Shown: positions 7,776 through 17,185, numbered from the stretch's first letter. The stretch: 64,000 nucleotides of DNA from Candidatus Dormiibacterota bacterium (GCA_003142035.1 PLOF01000074.1:14917-78916); one strand, 5' to 3'. Notes: generated from the letters alone by a model not told the origin. Program-made: numbers and translations.

Positions 7776-9770
7776 GTGACCACCACCGAGACCCCCGGGG
7801 TGACCAGCCGCTGGCAGGATGAGCAGGCGGCGGGCTGCCGCACCGAGCTGGAGCTCCGCGCCTACAGCTCCCGCCTGCTGGGTCAGGATCCCCACCTGGT
7901 GCTCCACGGCGGTGGCAACACCTCGGTGAAGCTCACCGAAATCAACCTCTTTGGCGAGGCCGAGGACATCCTCTGGGTCAAGGGCAGTGGCTGGGACCTG
8001 GCCGCCATCGAGCCGGCCGGGTTTGCGCCGGTCCGGATGCGGCAGCTGCTGGCACTCGCCAAGCTCACCACACTCTCCGACACGGACATGGCACGGGAGC
8101 TCCGCATCGGCATGATCGCCCCCGCCGCGCCGGACCCGTCGGTGGAGTCGATCCTCCACGCCATCATCCCCTTCAAGTACGTCGACCACACCCACGCGGA
8201 CGCGGTCATCACCCTCACCAACTCGGTGAACGGGGTCGAACTGGTCGAGAAGGTGTACGGCGATCGTCTCCTTCTTGTCCCCTACGTGATGCCCGGCTTC
8301 AAGCTGGCCACCCTCTGCGCGGACCTGTTTCCCCGGCAGCACCACCCTCAGATGATCGGAATGCTGCTGATGAACCACGGCGTCTTCACCTGGGGTGCGA
8401 CCGCTCGTGAGTCGTATGAGCGGATGATCGAGGTCGTCTCGCTGGCCGAGGCGTGCATCCACCGTCAGGTCGGAGGCCGGCCCCGCCCCGCCGCGCCAGC
8501 GCGCAGCTCCTCCTCATCCCTGGAGGTCGCCGGCCTTCGGCGCGAGCTCTCGGAGGTGGCCCGAGCCCCAATGATCCTGCAGGTGGACGACGGGCCGACC
8601 GCGCTCTCCTTTGCCCAGCGCGCCGACGTGTCGGCCATCTCTCAGCAGGGTCCAGCGACCCCCGACCACGTGATCCGCACCAAGCGGCTGCCCCTGCTGG
8701 GACGCGACGTCGCCGCCTACGCGCGCGAATACGAGCGCTACTTCGCAGAACACTCGAACAGATCAGAACGTCCCCTGCACGCCCTGGATCCCGCACCCCG
8801 GGTCGTCATCGATCCGCAGCTGGGGGTGGTCGCGGCCGGCCGATCAGCGGCCGACGCGTCCATCGCCGCGGACATCTACCGGCATACCATCGAGATCATC
8901 CTCGACGCTGGCGACCTCGGTGGCTACCGAGCCCTCCCCGCCGAGGACATCTTCGACGTCGAGTACTGGGACCTGGAGCAGGCCAAGCTCACCAGAAAGG
9001 GCACACGGGCGCCTTTCGCCGGCGAGGTCGCCCTGGTCACGGGAGCTGCCGGGGGAATCGGTCGCGCCTGCGCGGAGCTCCTGCTGCGGCAGGGGGCTGC
9101 GGTCGTGGGCCTGGACCTCAACCCGGCCGTGGCGGAGGTGGCCCCCGGGCCAGCATGGTATGGCGCCCAGTGCGACGTGACCGACCCTGAGCAGGTGACC
9201 GCCGCGATCGCGGCCGGGGTCAAGCGGTTCGGGGGCATCGACATCGCCGTCCTCAACGCGGGCGTCTTCCCACCCAGCCAGCGCCTCGACGCCCTGGAGA
9301 TGGGAGCGTGGCATGCGGTCATGAACGTCAATCTCGAAGCGTCAGTCCTGCTCCTGCGTCACCTCCACCCCCTGTTGCGACTGGCGCCCGGCGGCGGGAG
9401 GGTGGTGGTGATCGGCTCCAAGAACGTGCCGGCCCCGGGCCCTGGTGCGGCCACCTACTCGGCCTCCAAGGCAGCCCTCACCCAGGTGGCGCGGGTGGCC
9501 GCCCTGGAGTGGGGTGCGGACGGCATCAGGGTCAACGTGATCCATCCCAACGCAGTCTTCGACACCGGGCTGTGGACGGCGGAGATCATCGAGGCCCGCG
9601 CGCGCCAGTACGGTTTGAGCGTCGCCCAGTACCGAGCCAACAACGTGATGCGGGTGGAGGTGCGCAGTCAGGACGTGGCCGAGATGTGCGTGGCCATGTG
9701 CGGGCCCGCCTTTGCCAGCACCACCGGTGCGCAGGTTCCCGTCGATGGCGGCAACGATCGGGTCATTTGA
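7776..9770 (+). CDS. Bifunctional class II aldolase / short-chain dehydrogenase (RhaD/YuxG type)
   Basis: Fusion of about 664 residues. The N-terminal 400 residues are a class II (AraD/FucA-like) aldolase domain with HGGGNTSVK, the zinc histidines in DHTHAD and NHGVFTWG. The C-terminal 240 residues form an SDR domain with TGAAGGIG (near 420) and the catalytic YSASK (near 561). In this family the aldolase cleaves a 6-deoxy-ketose phosphate such as L-rhamnulose 1-phosphate to DHAP and lactaldehyde, and the dehydrogenase oxidises the aldehyde. The track start at 7641 lies inside E2; I prefer the GTG at 7776, just after the E2 stop (GTG 7761 is also possible). The exact sugar is unknown. Confidence 0.83.
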   Translation: MTTTETPGVTSRWQDEQAAGCRTELELRAYSSRLLGQDPHLVLHGGGNTSVKLTEINLFGEAEDILWVKGSGWDLAAIEPAGFAPVRMRQLLALAKLTTLSDTDMARELRIGMIAPAAPDPSVESILHAIIPFKYVDHTHADAVITLTNSVNGVELVEKVYGDRLLLVPYVMPGFKLATLCADLFPRQHHPQMIGMLLMNHGVFTWGATARESYERMIEVVSLAEACIHRQVGGRPRPAAPARSSSSSLEVAGLRRELSEVARAPMILQVDDGPTALSFAQRADVSAISQQGPATPDHVIRTKRLPLLGRDVAAYAREYERYFAEHSNRSERPLHALDPAPRVVIDPQLGVVAAGRSAADASIAADIYRHTIEIILDAGDLGGYRALPAEDIFDVEYWDLEQAKLTRKGTRAPFAGEVALVTGAAGGIGRACAELLLRQGAAVVGLDLNPAVAEVAPGPAWYGAQCDVTDPEQVTAAIAAGVKRFGGIDIAVLNAGVFPPSQRLDALEMGAWHAVMNVNLEASVLLLRHLHPLLRLAPGGGRVVVIGSKNVPAPGPGAATYSASKAALTQVARVAALEWGADGIRVNVIHPNAVFDTGLWTAEIIEARARQYGLSVAQYRANNVMRVEVRSQDVAEMCVAMCGPAFASTTGAQVPVDGGNDRVI

Positions 9771-10787
9771 ATGGCTACTCAGGGCGATGCACCAGAGCTC
9801 GGTCTGGGCCGGCCACCGGGTGTCGAGCGTGACGTCGAGCTGATGACCCGCGTCGCCTCTCAGTACTACCTGGAGGGAATGACGCAGGAAGCGGTGGCAC
9901 GCTCCCTTCGTCTCTCCCGGCCCAAGGTTGGGCGCTTGCTCGATCGTGCCCGGCGAGTTGGCATCGTGGAGATCACGGTGAATGTCCACCCCGACCTCGG
10001 CCTTCGAGTGGAGGCCGAGTTGCTTTCACAGTTTGGACTTGACCAGGTTCTCCTGGTCAACGACCAGACCGATGAAGCGGGTCAGCGGGCGTCAGTGGCT
10101 CGGGCGACCGCTGGGTTCCTCAAACGGCAGCTCAAGGACGGAGACGTGGTGGCGCTGGGCATGGGTCGGAATGTCGGCGCGGTGCCCGACTTCGTCGGCA
10201 CTCCCCCCGCGCGCGCGGCGACGTTCGTCAGTGCCATCGGAGGGTCGCCGCTGATGGATACCGGCGTCAATCCGAATGAGATCTGCCGCCGCCTCGCCGA
10301 AGCGTTCAGGGGCAGTGCCGAAGTCCTGTATGCGCCCGCCTATGCGGAGACGCCAGAGGTGCGGGATGCGTTTGTGCATCACGACGAGGTGCGCGATGTC
10401 CTCGGGCGCGCTCGCACTGCCAACGTCGCCCTGATCGGGATCGGTAACGCCCGGGACGACAGCGCCGTGGTGAGAATGGGCTGCTTCTCCGTGTCCGAGA
10501 TGCGCGGACTGCGCGACCACGGGGCGGTTGGCGATATCCTCGGATCCTTCTTCGACGCGGATGGCCAGACCGTTGTCGGCGGAATGGGAGATCGCGTGGT
10601 GGCGATCGATCGCGCGGATCTCGAGAGGATCCAAGCCGTGGTCGCGATCTCCAGCGAGAGGGACAAGGGTGACGCGATTCTGGGTGCGCTGCGCAGCGGC
10701 ATGGTGAACGTCCTGGTCACCACGCTCTCCACGGCTCGCACTGTGCTCGATCTTTCGGCGCGCCCGCGCCGCGCCGGGGTTGGCTAG
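9771..10787 (+). CDS. SorC/DeoR-family sugar-binding transcriptional regulator
   Basis: Cytoplasmic repressor/activator of 338 residues. An N-terminal helix-turn-helix (about 35-62, YYLEGMTQEAVARSLRLSRPKVGRL) is followed by the phosphosugar-binding SorC domain, with typical LGMGRNV and GIGNARDDS segments. Its ATG directly follows the stop of the aldolase/dehydrogenase gene, so it is co-transcribed with the operon it most likely controls. The palindrome at 3431-3450 beside the operon promoter is the best candidate binding site. In this family the effector is usually a phosphorylated intermediate of the pathway. Confidence 0.87.
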   Translation: MATQGDAPELGLGRPPGVERDVELMTRVASQYYLEGMTQEAVARSLRLSRPKVGRLLDRARRVGIVEITVNVHPDLGLRVEAELLSQFGLDQVLLVNDQTDEAGQRASVARATAGFLKRQLKDGDVVALGMGRNVGAVPDFVGTPPARAATFVSAIGGSPLMDTGVNPNEICRRLAEAFRGSAEVLYAPAYAETPEVRDAFVHHDEVRDVLGRARTANVALIGIGNARDDSAVVRMGCFSVSEMRGLRDHGAVGDILGSFFDADGQTVVGGMGDRVVAIDRADLERIQAVVAISSERDKGDAILGALRSGMVNVLVTTLSTARTVLDLSARPRRAGVG

Positions 10788-10833
10788 ATGACTTCCTTGC
10801 CAGGCCCGGGCCAGTCGTGCTGAGCCCTTCTCC

Positions 10834-11802
10834 GTGATGACCCGGCCGGCCGAGCATGGCACTCTCGACCCGCGCGTCCTCTGTGCGGGCATTCTTGTCG
10901 GCGACCTCTTCGTGCCCCCGCTGCCTCGCCTGCCAACGGCCGGTGAGCTCCTGCTGACCGGTGACTTCCTTCTGGAGACCGGGGGCTGCGCGGCCAACGT
11001 CGCGGTGGCCCTGTCGAAGTTGGGCGTCGGCTCCAGGGTCGTGGGAAGGGTTGGCCATGACGCCTTCGGCGACTTTGTCTGCTCGGCGCTGGCGGAGCAC
11101 GGGGTCGACGTCTCATTCATCGGACGGTCGGAGACGCTGGGCACATCAAAGACCGTGATCGTCCCCGTGGTCGGTGAAGACCGGCGTTACATACACACGC
11201 TGGGTGCCAACGCCGATCTCACGGAACGGGACTTCGGCCCCGAAGCGATGTCCGGGGTCGAGGTTGTCTACCTGGGTGGCTACCTGGTTCTGCCCGGCCT
11301 CCACCCGGGGGCGGTGATCGCGCTTTTCGAAGCGGCGCATCGAGCGGGCGCGCGAACGCTGCTGGACGTGGTCCTCCCCGGAGGGGCTGAAGCCTCGATG
11401 GACGATCTGCGCTCGATCCTGCCGAGCGTTGACTTCTTCCTGCCCAACTGCGACGAGGCGAGCCAGTTGACGGGCGAGCGGGACCCAGAGCGCCAGGCCG
11501 CCATCTTCAACGAGGCCGGCGCCGAAACCGCGATCATCACCATGGGCTCCGGGGGGTCGCTGGTTCGCACCGCGACCTACACCCGACAATTCACCGCTCC
11601 GAGCGTCGATGTGGTTGACGGTTCAGGAGCCGGCGATGCGTTCACTGCGGGGCTGATCGTCGGCATCCTTGAGGGCTGGCCCTTGGAGCGGTCCGTAGGG
11701 TTCGCAAGCCGGGCCGGCGCTCTCGCGTGCACTGCACTGGGCTGCACAGATGGCATCTCGGATCGGCAGCAAGTGTCCGCCATGGCTGGACAGGATCGCT
11801 GA
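10834..11802 (+). CDS. PfkB-family carbohydrate kinase (first copy)
   Basis: Ribokinase/PfkB-type sugar kinase of 322 residues that phosphorylates a sugar or sugar acid with ATP. The N-terminal GGCAANVAVALSKLG motif and the C-terminal signature DGSGAGDAFTAG (about 260-271, containing the catalytic Asp and anion hole) are intact. The start is GTG 10834 or ATG 10837. It lies 46 bp after the SorC gene and 66 bp before the lyxose-isomerase-like gene, so it is probably in the same regulon. Its likely job is to phosphorylate the ketose made by the isomerase before aldol cleavage (inference). Confidence 0.83.
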   Translation: MMTRPAEHGTLDPRVLCAGILVGDLFVPPLPRLPTAGELLLTGDFLLETGGCAANVAVALSKLGVGSRVVGRVGHDAFGDFVCSALAEHGVDVSFIGRSETLGTSKTVIVPVVGEDRRYIHTLGANADLTERDFGPEAMSGVEVVYLGGYLVLPGLHPGAVIALFEAAHRAGARTLLDVVLPGGAEASMDDLRSILPSVDFFLPNCDEASQLTGERDPERQAAIFNEAGAETAIITMGSGGSLVRTATYTRQFTAPSVDVVDGSGAGDAFTAGLIVGILEGWPLERSVGFASRAGALACTALGCTDGISDRQQVSAMAGQDR

Positions 11803-11868
11803 GGGTGATCAGCATCATCCTCACTGCTGTGGGCGCGGTCAGCCCCGATCATGAGGAGTGCTCGAACT

Positions 11869-12417
11869 GTGTTGACACATGATCAGATCCAGGCCGCTCG
11901 GCGGCGAGCGGCGCAGCTGCTCGAGGAGGCCGGGTTCGTCCTCACCGCCGAGGAGAAAGACAGCATCGAGGTGTCCGACTTCGGCCTGTCAGAGCTCGAT
12001 CAAACGGGGCTGGAGGTTGTCGTGTACGTGAACACGCAGCGTGTCTGCGCCAAGGAGCTCGTGATGTTCCCCGGCCAGACCTGCCCCGAGCATCGCCATC
12101 CGCCGTTCGACGGTACCCTCGGCAAGGAGGAGACGTTCCGCTGCCGCAGGGGCCTGGTGTACCTCTACCTGGAGGGTCAGCCGGCGGAGAGTCCCACCTG
12201 CCGGCCGGCGAAGGTGGACCAGGGCGCGTACACGGTGTGGCACGAGGTGATCCTCCGACCGGGTCAGCAACAGATCGTCCCGCCCAACACGCTGCACTGG
12301 TTCCAAGCGGGGCCGGAAGGTGCCATCGTCTCGGAGTTTTCCACGCAGAGCCGTGACGATCTCGACGTCTTCACGGACCCTGACATCGCTCGGACCACCG
12401 TGGTCGCGTCGAGCTGA
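11869..12417 (+). CDS. D-lyxose ketol-isomerase-type cupin
   Basis: Small cupin isomerase of 182 residues, very close in layout to Bacillus YdaE, a D-lyxose isomerase that converts D-lyxose to D-xylulose and also D-mannose to D-fructose. The metal site is complete: CPEHRHPP gives two histidines, GKEETFRC the glutamate and PPNTLHW the third histidine. I choose GTG 11869 over the track's ATG 11851 because AGGAG lies about 10 nt upstream of 11869 and the resulting length fits YdaE, while 11851 has no Shine-Dalgarno. It is flanked by a PfkB kinase and malic enzyme. Confidence 0.8.
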   Translation: MLTHDQIQAARRRAAQLLEEAGFVLTAEEKDSIEVSDFGLSELDQTGLEVVVYVNTQRVCAKELVMFPGQTCPEHRHPPFDGTLGKEETFRCRRGLVYLYLEGQPAESPTCRPAKVDQGAYTVWHEVILRPGQQQIVPPNTLHWFQAGPEGAIVSEFSTQSRDDLDVFTDPDIARTTVVASS

Positions 12418-12579
12418 GCTTCAGCGGCCGCCGTCCCAACCGACCGAGGGGAATGCGCCCAGCCGCCACCCGCCGAACGACCTCAGGAATCCAAGCCATC
12501 CGGCCGTGTCGATCACGGCGGGCAGGGTGACAAGGTGTGGGGACGCCGGAGGGCCCCTCCCCCCGACCGCGTACGGTGG

Positions 12580-14337
12580 ATGAAAAGCGTGGTCACCCTC
12601 CTGAACCGATGGGCGCCGGCCGAGCAACCGGTGCCCTCTGATCCGCCCCGGGGCCAAGAGCTGCTGGCCAACCCGGAGCTCAACAAGGACGCCGCCTTCA
12701 GCGAGCAGGAGCGAGCCGATCACGGCCTGCGCGGGCTGCTCCCCTGGCGGACGCTGACCATCCGCCAGCAGGTAGCCCTGGAATTCGAGCACCTCCGCCG
12801 CAAGGAGGACGACCTGGAGCGCTACATCGGCCTGACCGCGCTCCACGATCGCAACGAGACGCTCTATTACCGCATGCTCATCGACCATCTCGAGGAGCTG
12901 GCGCCGATCGTCTACACGCCCACGGTGGGCTACGCGTGCCGGGCCTACAGCCATCTGCTGCGGCGCCCCCAGGGACTGTGGATCACCCCCGACGACATCG
13001 ACCGCATTCCCGAGTTGCTCCGCAACGCAGGCCGGCCCGACGTCCGCCTGATCGTGGCCACCGACAACGAGCGCATCCTCGGTCTCGGTGACCAGGGGGC
13101 CGGGGGGATGGGCATCCCGGTCGGGAAGCTGGCGTTGTACACGGCCGGAGCCGGCATCCGTCCCACGCTCACGCTGCCCGTCTCGCTGGACTGCGGGACG
13201 GACAACGCCGGCCTCCTGGGCGACCGGCTGTACCTCGGTTACCCCAAGCCGCGGCTGCGAGGCGCCGCCTACGACGGCTTCATCGAGGCCTTTGTACAGG
13301 CCGTGGAGGACGTCTTCCCTCACGCCGTGCTGCAGTGGGAAGACTTCAAACAGCACAACGCGATCCGGCTCCTGGACCGGTACCGGCAGCGGATACCCAG
13401 CTTCAACGACGACATGCAGGGGACCGCTGCGGTGGTGCTGGGGGGCATCCTGGCGGCATTGGCCGAGATCGGGGGAACGCTGGGCGACCAGCGGGCGCTG
13501 TTCGTCGGCGCCGGCGCCGCCGGCATCGGCATCGCCCGGCTGCTCCAGGCGGCAATGCGAGAATCCGGTGCGCCCGAGGAGACGGTGCGCCGCGCGGTGG
13601 TGATGATCGACTCGCGCGGCCTGATTTTCGAGGGGCGCGACCAGGTCGAGGAGGACAAGCTCCCCTACGCGATGCCCCGCGAGGAGCTTGCACGGCTCGG
13701 GCTCGAGCCCGGCCCCTCCTGCGACCTGGAGACGGTGATCCGCCAGGTGGCGCCCACCGTGCTGGTGGGGACCAGCGGACGGGCCGGCATCTTCACCCAA
13801 GCCGCCATCCGCGAGCTGGCCACGCGCACCCGCCGCCCCGTGGTGCTGGTGCTCTCCAACCCGACCTCGAACTCGGAGGCGGTGCCCGCCGACGTGCTGG
13901 CCTGGAGCGACGGGCGGGCCCTGGTGGCCACCGGAAGCCCGTTCCCGCCGGTTGAGGTGGAGGGCCGGGAGCGCCTGATCTCGCAGGCCAACAACGTCTT
14001 CGTCTTCCCCGGGGTGGGGCTGGGCGCCATGGTGGCACGCGCCCGCGAGCTCACCGACGGCATGTTCCTGGCGGCCGCATCCACGCTCGCCGAGATGGTG
14101 ACCCCCGAGCGCCTGGCCCAGGGCGCGCTCTTTCCGGCGCTCACCGACCTGCGAGCGGTCTCGCGCCGGATCGCCATCGCCGTCGCGCGCCAGGCCCGCG
14201 ACCGGGGGCTGGGCCGTCTGGTGGCAGACGAGGAGATCGAGGCCGCCGTGGACGCGACCATGTGGGACCCGGCCTACGAGGGCACTGCGGCAGATAGCCT
14301 CTCGCCGGCGCCGGAGCCGGCGCAACGCCATCTCTAG
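12580..14337 (+). CDS. maeA: NAD-dependent malic enzyme
   Basis: Large-form malic enzyme of about 585 residues that oxidatively decarboxylates L-malate to pyruvate. Visible hallmarks are IVYTPTVG (catalytic Tyr region), LGLGDQGAGGMGIPVGK, the metal-binding NDDMQGTAAV and the Rossmann motif GAGAAGIG (about 309-316). This is the E. coli MaeA/eukaryotic form, not the short bacterial form. The track begins at GTG 12535, but the extra 15 residues are Arg/Pro-rich; ATG 12580 gives an N-terminus like that of MaeA. The stop is 6 bp before the next kinase gene. It supplies pyruvate to the adjacent dehydrogenase complex (inference). Confidence 0.88.
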   Translation: MKSVVTLLNRWAPAEQPVPSDPPRGQELLANPELNKDAAFSEQERADHGLRGLLPWRTLTIRQQVALEFEHLRRKEDDLERYIGLTALHDRNETLYYRMLIDHLEELAPIVYTPTVGYACRAYSHLLRRPQGLWITPDDIDRIPELLRNAGRPDVRLIVATDNERILGLGDQGAGGMGIPVGKLALYTAGAGIRPTLTLPVSLDCGTDNAGLLGDRLYLGYPKPRLRGAAYDGFIEAFVQAVEDVFPHAVLQWEDFKQHNAIRLLDRYRQRIPSFNDDMQGTAAVVLGGILAALAEIGGTLGDQRALFVGAGAAGIGIARLLQAAMRESGAPEETVRRAVVMIDSRGLIFEGRDQVEEDKLPYAMPREELARLGLEPGPSCDLETVIRQVAPTVLVGTSGRAGIFTQAAIRELATRTRRPVVLVLSNPTSNSEAVPADVLAWSDGRALVATGSPFPPVEVEGRERLISQANNVFVFPGVGLGAMVARARELTDGMFLAAASTLAEMVTPERLAQGALFPALTDLRAVSRRIAIAVARQARDRGLGRLVADEEIEAAVDATMWDPAYEGTAADSLSPAPEPAQRHL

Positions 14338-14343
14338 GCGCGG

Positions 14344-15363
14344 GTGACGACGATGTGGCGCGCGACCGTCGCGGGGCACATCTGCGCTGACCTGCGACCG
14401 AAACTGAGCGGCAACGAGCGCATCGTCCCCGGCGCGATCATCGAGGTGGGCCCGCTCGACATTCGGCCGGGGGGCTCAGTGGCCAACACCGGGGGCGATC
14501 TGGCCGCGCTCGGGGCGCAGGTGCTCCTGGTCGCTGACCTGGGTGATGACGAGCTGGGATCGGCCGTCGCCCGTGCCCTCTCGACGTTTGGCGCCGACTG
14601 TCAAGGCGTCCGGCACGTCGCGGGCTTGACGACCTCGTACTCGCTGGTCTTCGAGCCCCCTGGAACCGATAGGTCCTTCTGGCACCACGTGGGTGCCAAT
14701 GCCCGCTTCGATGGGGCCCGAGTGCAACCGGACGCGACCGATCTGGTGCATCTTGGCTACCCAGCACTGCTACCGCTCCTGCACGCTGACTGTGGCAGTC
14801 GCCTTCGAGACCTCCTGGCCCGGGTACGTCAGGCGGGAACCACGACGTCGCTCGACCTCTCCTTTGTGACCCCGGGGTCGCCTGCGGCAGAGGTCGACTG
14901 GCGGCTCCTGCTCCAGCGGACTGCCCCATTGGTTGACGTCCTCTCCCCGAGCGTGGACGACCTGGTCAGCGCACTGGGTGTCGCGAGCCCGACGTCGGTC
15001 TCAGAGGTGCGGGAGCTGGGACGCGTCCTGCTGGGGCTGGGCTCCGCCGTGGTCCTGTTGACCAATGGGGAGCAGGGGATGCACCTCTTCACCGCAGGTC
15101 AAGATCGACTGTCACGCGCCGGGCGCTGTCTATCTGAGCGTGCCGAAGCGTGGGCGGACCGCGAGCTGTACCTGCCTGCGTCCGCCAGTGGGCCCCTCGC
15201 CACCACGGGCGCAGGCGACGCCGCCACCGCCGGCCTGCTCTTTGGCGTCCTCGCGGGAAGTGACGCCGACGAGGCGGCGACGATTGCCGCGCGCGCAGCG
15301 GCCCTCAAGGTTGCGGGGCACCAGCGACTCTCGCGCTACACGACCACGGCGCGGAGCGACTGA
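14344..15363 (+). CDS. PfkB-family carbohydrate kinase (second copy)
   Basis: Second ribokinase/PfkB-type kinase in the locus, 339 residues. It has RPGGSVANTGGDLAALG near the N-terminus and the catalytic signature TTGAGDAATAG near residue 287. It is only distantly similar to the first copy at 10834, so the two probably phosphorylate different sugars or different positions. The start is GTG 14344 or ATG 14353; it sits 6 bp after malic enzyme, so it is co-transcribed. Its 3' end faces the convergent isomerase gene 31 bp away. Confidence 0.8.
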   Translation: MTTMWRATVAGHICADLRPKLSGNERIVPGAIIEVGPLDIRPGGSVANTGGDLAALGAQVLLVADLGDDELGSAVARALSTFGADCQGVRHVAGLTTSYSLVFEPPGTDRSFWHHVGANARFDGARVQPDATDLVHLGYPALLPLLHADCGSRLRDLLARVRQAGTTTSLDLSFVTPGSPAAEVDWRLLLQRTAPLVDVLSPSVDDLVSALGVASPTSVSEVRELGRVLLGLGSAVVLLTNGEQGMHLFTAGQDRLSRAGRCLSERAEAWADRELYLPASASGPLATTGAGDAATAGLLFGVLAGSDADEAATIAARAAALKVAGHQRLSRYTTTARSD

Positions 15364-15394
15364 AGGCGGACACCCGCCACCTGCAGCGTCTGCG

Positions 15395-16267
15395 CTACCT
15401 GGCGGCGAACGCCCCCATCGTGGTCTGAAACGAGCGCCGTGCCTGCTCCCGGAGCGCGAGGTGGCGGAAGTCCTCGGAGAGGATCTCCACGCCCCAGGGC
15501 CCCGCGTAGCCGGTCGCCCGGATGGCGGCGATGAAGCCGGAGACGTCCTGATCACCCTCTCCGCACAATCGTCGGAAGTTCAGCGTGTCCTCCGACAGGG
15601 TCGCGCCACGGACCTGCTCGTCTGCGTCATCCAGCTCGACAGCGAAGATGTAACGCGCCGGCAGTTCTCGAATCTCGGCAAAGTCAACTCCGCCGCGCGC
15701 CATATGCCAGAGGTCCAGCATCAGGCCACCGTTGGCCTGGCCCGCGTCATCGACGAGCCTGCGTCCGAGGGTCAGATCCTTGACCTGCCCGAAGGGCATG
15801 GGTTCGAGAGCAATGCGCGTGCCTGCGTCCGCTGCCTGGCGGCACAGCTCGGCGAAGGACTCCACCAGCTGGCCCCACGGCCACGCGTGGCCGTCGATCT
15901 CGCTGCCAACCTTGATCTGTCGAGGCCGGAGTCGCTCGGCTGCCCGGAGGAGGTCGACCCGGACCAGATCGCTCGCATGGCGCCGGGATCCGGTGGCAAA
16001 CCAGTCGTTCAACATCTCCAGCTCGAGGTGAACCATGGCGTGCGTCGCGAGCATCGCGGCGATGGCATCGAAGCCGGATGTCGCCTCGGCCGCTGCCAGA
16101 TCCGCATGGACGATGCCAAAGCCGCGGTAGCCGGCGTCAGCCGCCGCCTCGATGCGCGATGGCAATGAGAACGGACTGCGCTCGTCGCCGCGGTTGGGCC
16201 CGGCGTCGCCCGCCGTCGTCCAGCAGGAAGCGAGCAGCTCGACGGGCTGGGATCCGAGCGCTGTCAT
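15395..16267 (-). CDS. Sugar phosphate isomerase/epimerase-like TIM-barrel protein
   Basis: Xylose-isomerase-like TIM-barrel protein (AP-endonuclease-2 superfamily), 290 residues. Members interconvert sugars, keto-inositols or hydroxypyruvate using a divalent metal. Candidate metal ligands are the glutamates in VHLELEM and IALEPMP, the Asp/His in MLDLWHM, and the glutamate in GVEILSE. A Shine-Dalgarno AGGAG lies just before the ATG. It runs opposite to the rest of the sugar locus and closes it. Its real substrate is unknown; context suggests it generates or epimerises a ketose for the neighbouring kinases. Confidence 0.75.
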   Translation of the reverse strand: MTALGSQPVELLASCWTTAGDAGPNRGDERSPFSLPSRIEAAADAGYRGFGIVHADLAAAEATSGFDAIAAMLATHAMVHLELEMLNDWFATGSRRHASDLVRVDLLRAAERLRPRQIKVGSEIDGHAWPWGQLVESFAELCRQAADAGTRIALEPMPFGQVKDLTLGRRLVDDAGQANGGLMLDLWHMARGGVDFAEIRELPARYIFAVELDDADEQVRGATLSEDTLNFRRLCGEGDQDVSGFIAAIRATGYAGPWGVEILSEDFRHLALREQARRSFQTTMGAFAAR

Positions 16268-16645
16268 CGCTCCTCGAGTGTCCGGACGTCAAGGGGCCGG
16301 CAGGTCTGGATCACGGGGATGCGTCGTCAGCTGGCCGGCTCTCTGGAACTCCATTCTGCGCTCGCACCACATTCGGTACGTCACGACACGATCAAACGCG
16401 CCAGACGGTGCTCTTCGCGACCGCAGGGGCCTCCCCGTCCCCAGGGGGCCGCTTCTCCCTCGCACCGCCAGCTTCCGGCGGGATCGGCTCCGTGTGCGTC
16501 GACGAAGGCGAATGCTAGCCTTGGCGCCTGCTGCTCCGGGGCGGGTGGCTGTCCGCCGCGTGGTGGAAACCGAAGGGGTGGGTGGCTGTCCGCCGCGTTG
16601 TGGAGACCTAAGGGACCGGTGATCCTCAGAATGGGAGGGCTTTTC
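16268..16645. other. 378-bp intergenic region between isomerase and lipoprotein genes
   Basis: Divergent spacer. I see no convincing gene in it: the ORFs that cross it have implausible composition. It contains the 37-bp tandem repeat listed separately and, at its right end, a strong Shine-Dalgarno (GGGAGGGC) for the lipoprotein gene. No good -35/-10 pair was found for either direction. Confidence 0.5.
16543..16614. repeat. Imperfect 37-bp tandem duplication
   Basis: Two adjacent copies, 16543-16577 and 16580-16614, share GGGTGGCTGTCCGCCGCGT and end in AAGGG; they differ at only a few positions. The pair lies directly upstream of the lipoprotein gene, where it could affect its expression or simply be a replication-slippage product. 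Confidence 0.75.
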
Positions 16646-17185
16646 GTGGGTCGGACGCGTCGTCTCATCGCCTGGTGGGGGTTCGGAGTGGCGGCCCTTG
16701 CCGCTGCCGGGTGCGGGAGCACCTCTACCGTCGCCACGCCGGCCACCGCGGCTCCGACCGTCACCGCGTCTCCGGCCACCACCAAGACACCCGCCGCCAC
16801 CTCGCCAGCGGCGACCGCGACGTCGACAACGGTGGCAGGTGTCACCGGCGGAGCCGGCGACACCTCCGCCAACCCCGACCAGACCTTCATCTGCGGGGCA
16901 TCCGGCACCATGGACGGCACCCTCGTTGCCTACCTCACCGTCGCCGGCTCCGACTCGACGTCGGCGAAGTCGCTCTGCACCAGCCTGGAGGGGGCAGCGG
17001 GCTGGGTCGCGATAACCACCATTTCTGCCGGTGAGTACGAGTCCGTCCCGGAGTGTTACATGACCCTGGGCGGGGGCGTCATCACCGCTCGCATCTACAC
17101 GGCCAAGGGCGGCAGCGATGCGCAGACGAAAGTGCTCTGCGACACCCTTCTCGCGGGTTCCACCCTGCCGACGCTCGCTCCCTGA
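16646..17185 (+). CDS. Predicted lipoprotein of unknown function
   Basis: Secreted, lipid-anchored protein of about 179 residues. Arg-rich n-region, hydrophobic h-region and the lipobox ALAAAGC predict signal peptidase II processing. A Thr/Ala/Pro-rich linker of about 45 residues follows, typical of cell-surface lipoproteins of high-GC bacteria, and then a small domain with four cysteines that could form two disulfides. GTG 16646 is preceded by GGAGG at 6 nt, so I prefer it to ATG 16631, although both give a workable signal peptide. No known domain recognised. The next gene is also a small lipoprotein. Confidence 0.65.
   Translation: MGRTRRLIAWWGFGVAALAAAGCGSTSTVATPATAAPTVTASPATTKTPAATSPAATATSTTVAGVTGGAGDTSANPDQTFICGASGTMDGTLVAYLTVAGSDSTSAKSLCTSLEGAAGWVAITTISAGEYESVPECYMTLGGGVITARIYTAKGGSDAQTKVLCDTLLAGSTLPTLAP

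Noticed and set aside
12421-14379. 652-residue minus-strand ORF
   Set aside because: Antisense shadow of malic enzyme; the composition is His/Gly/Arg-rich and has no recognisable domain.
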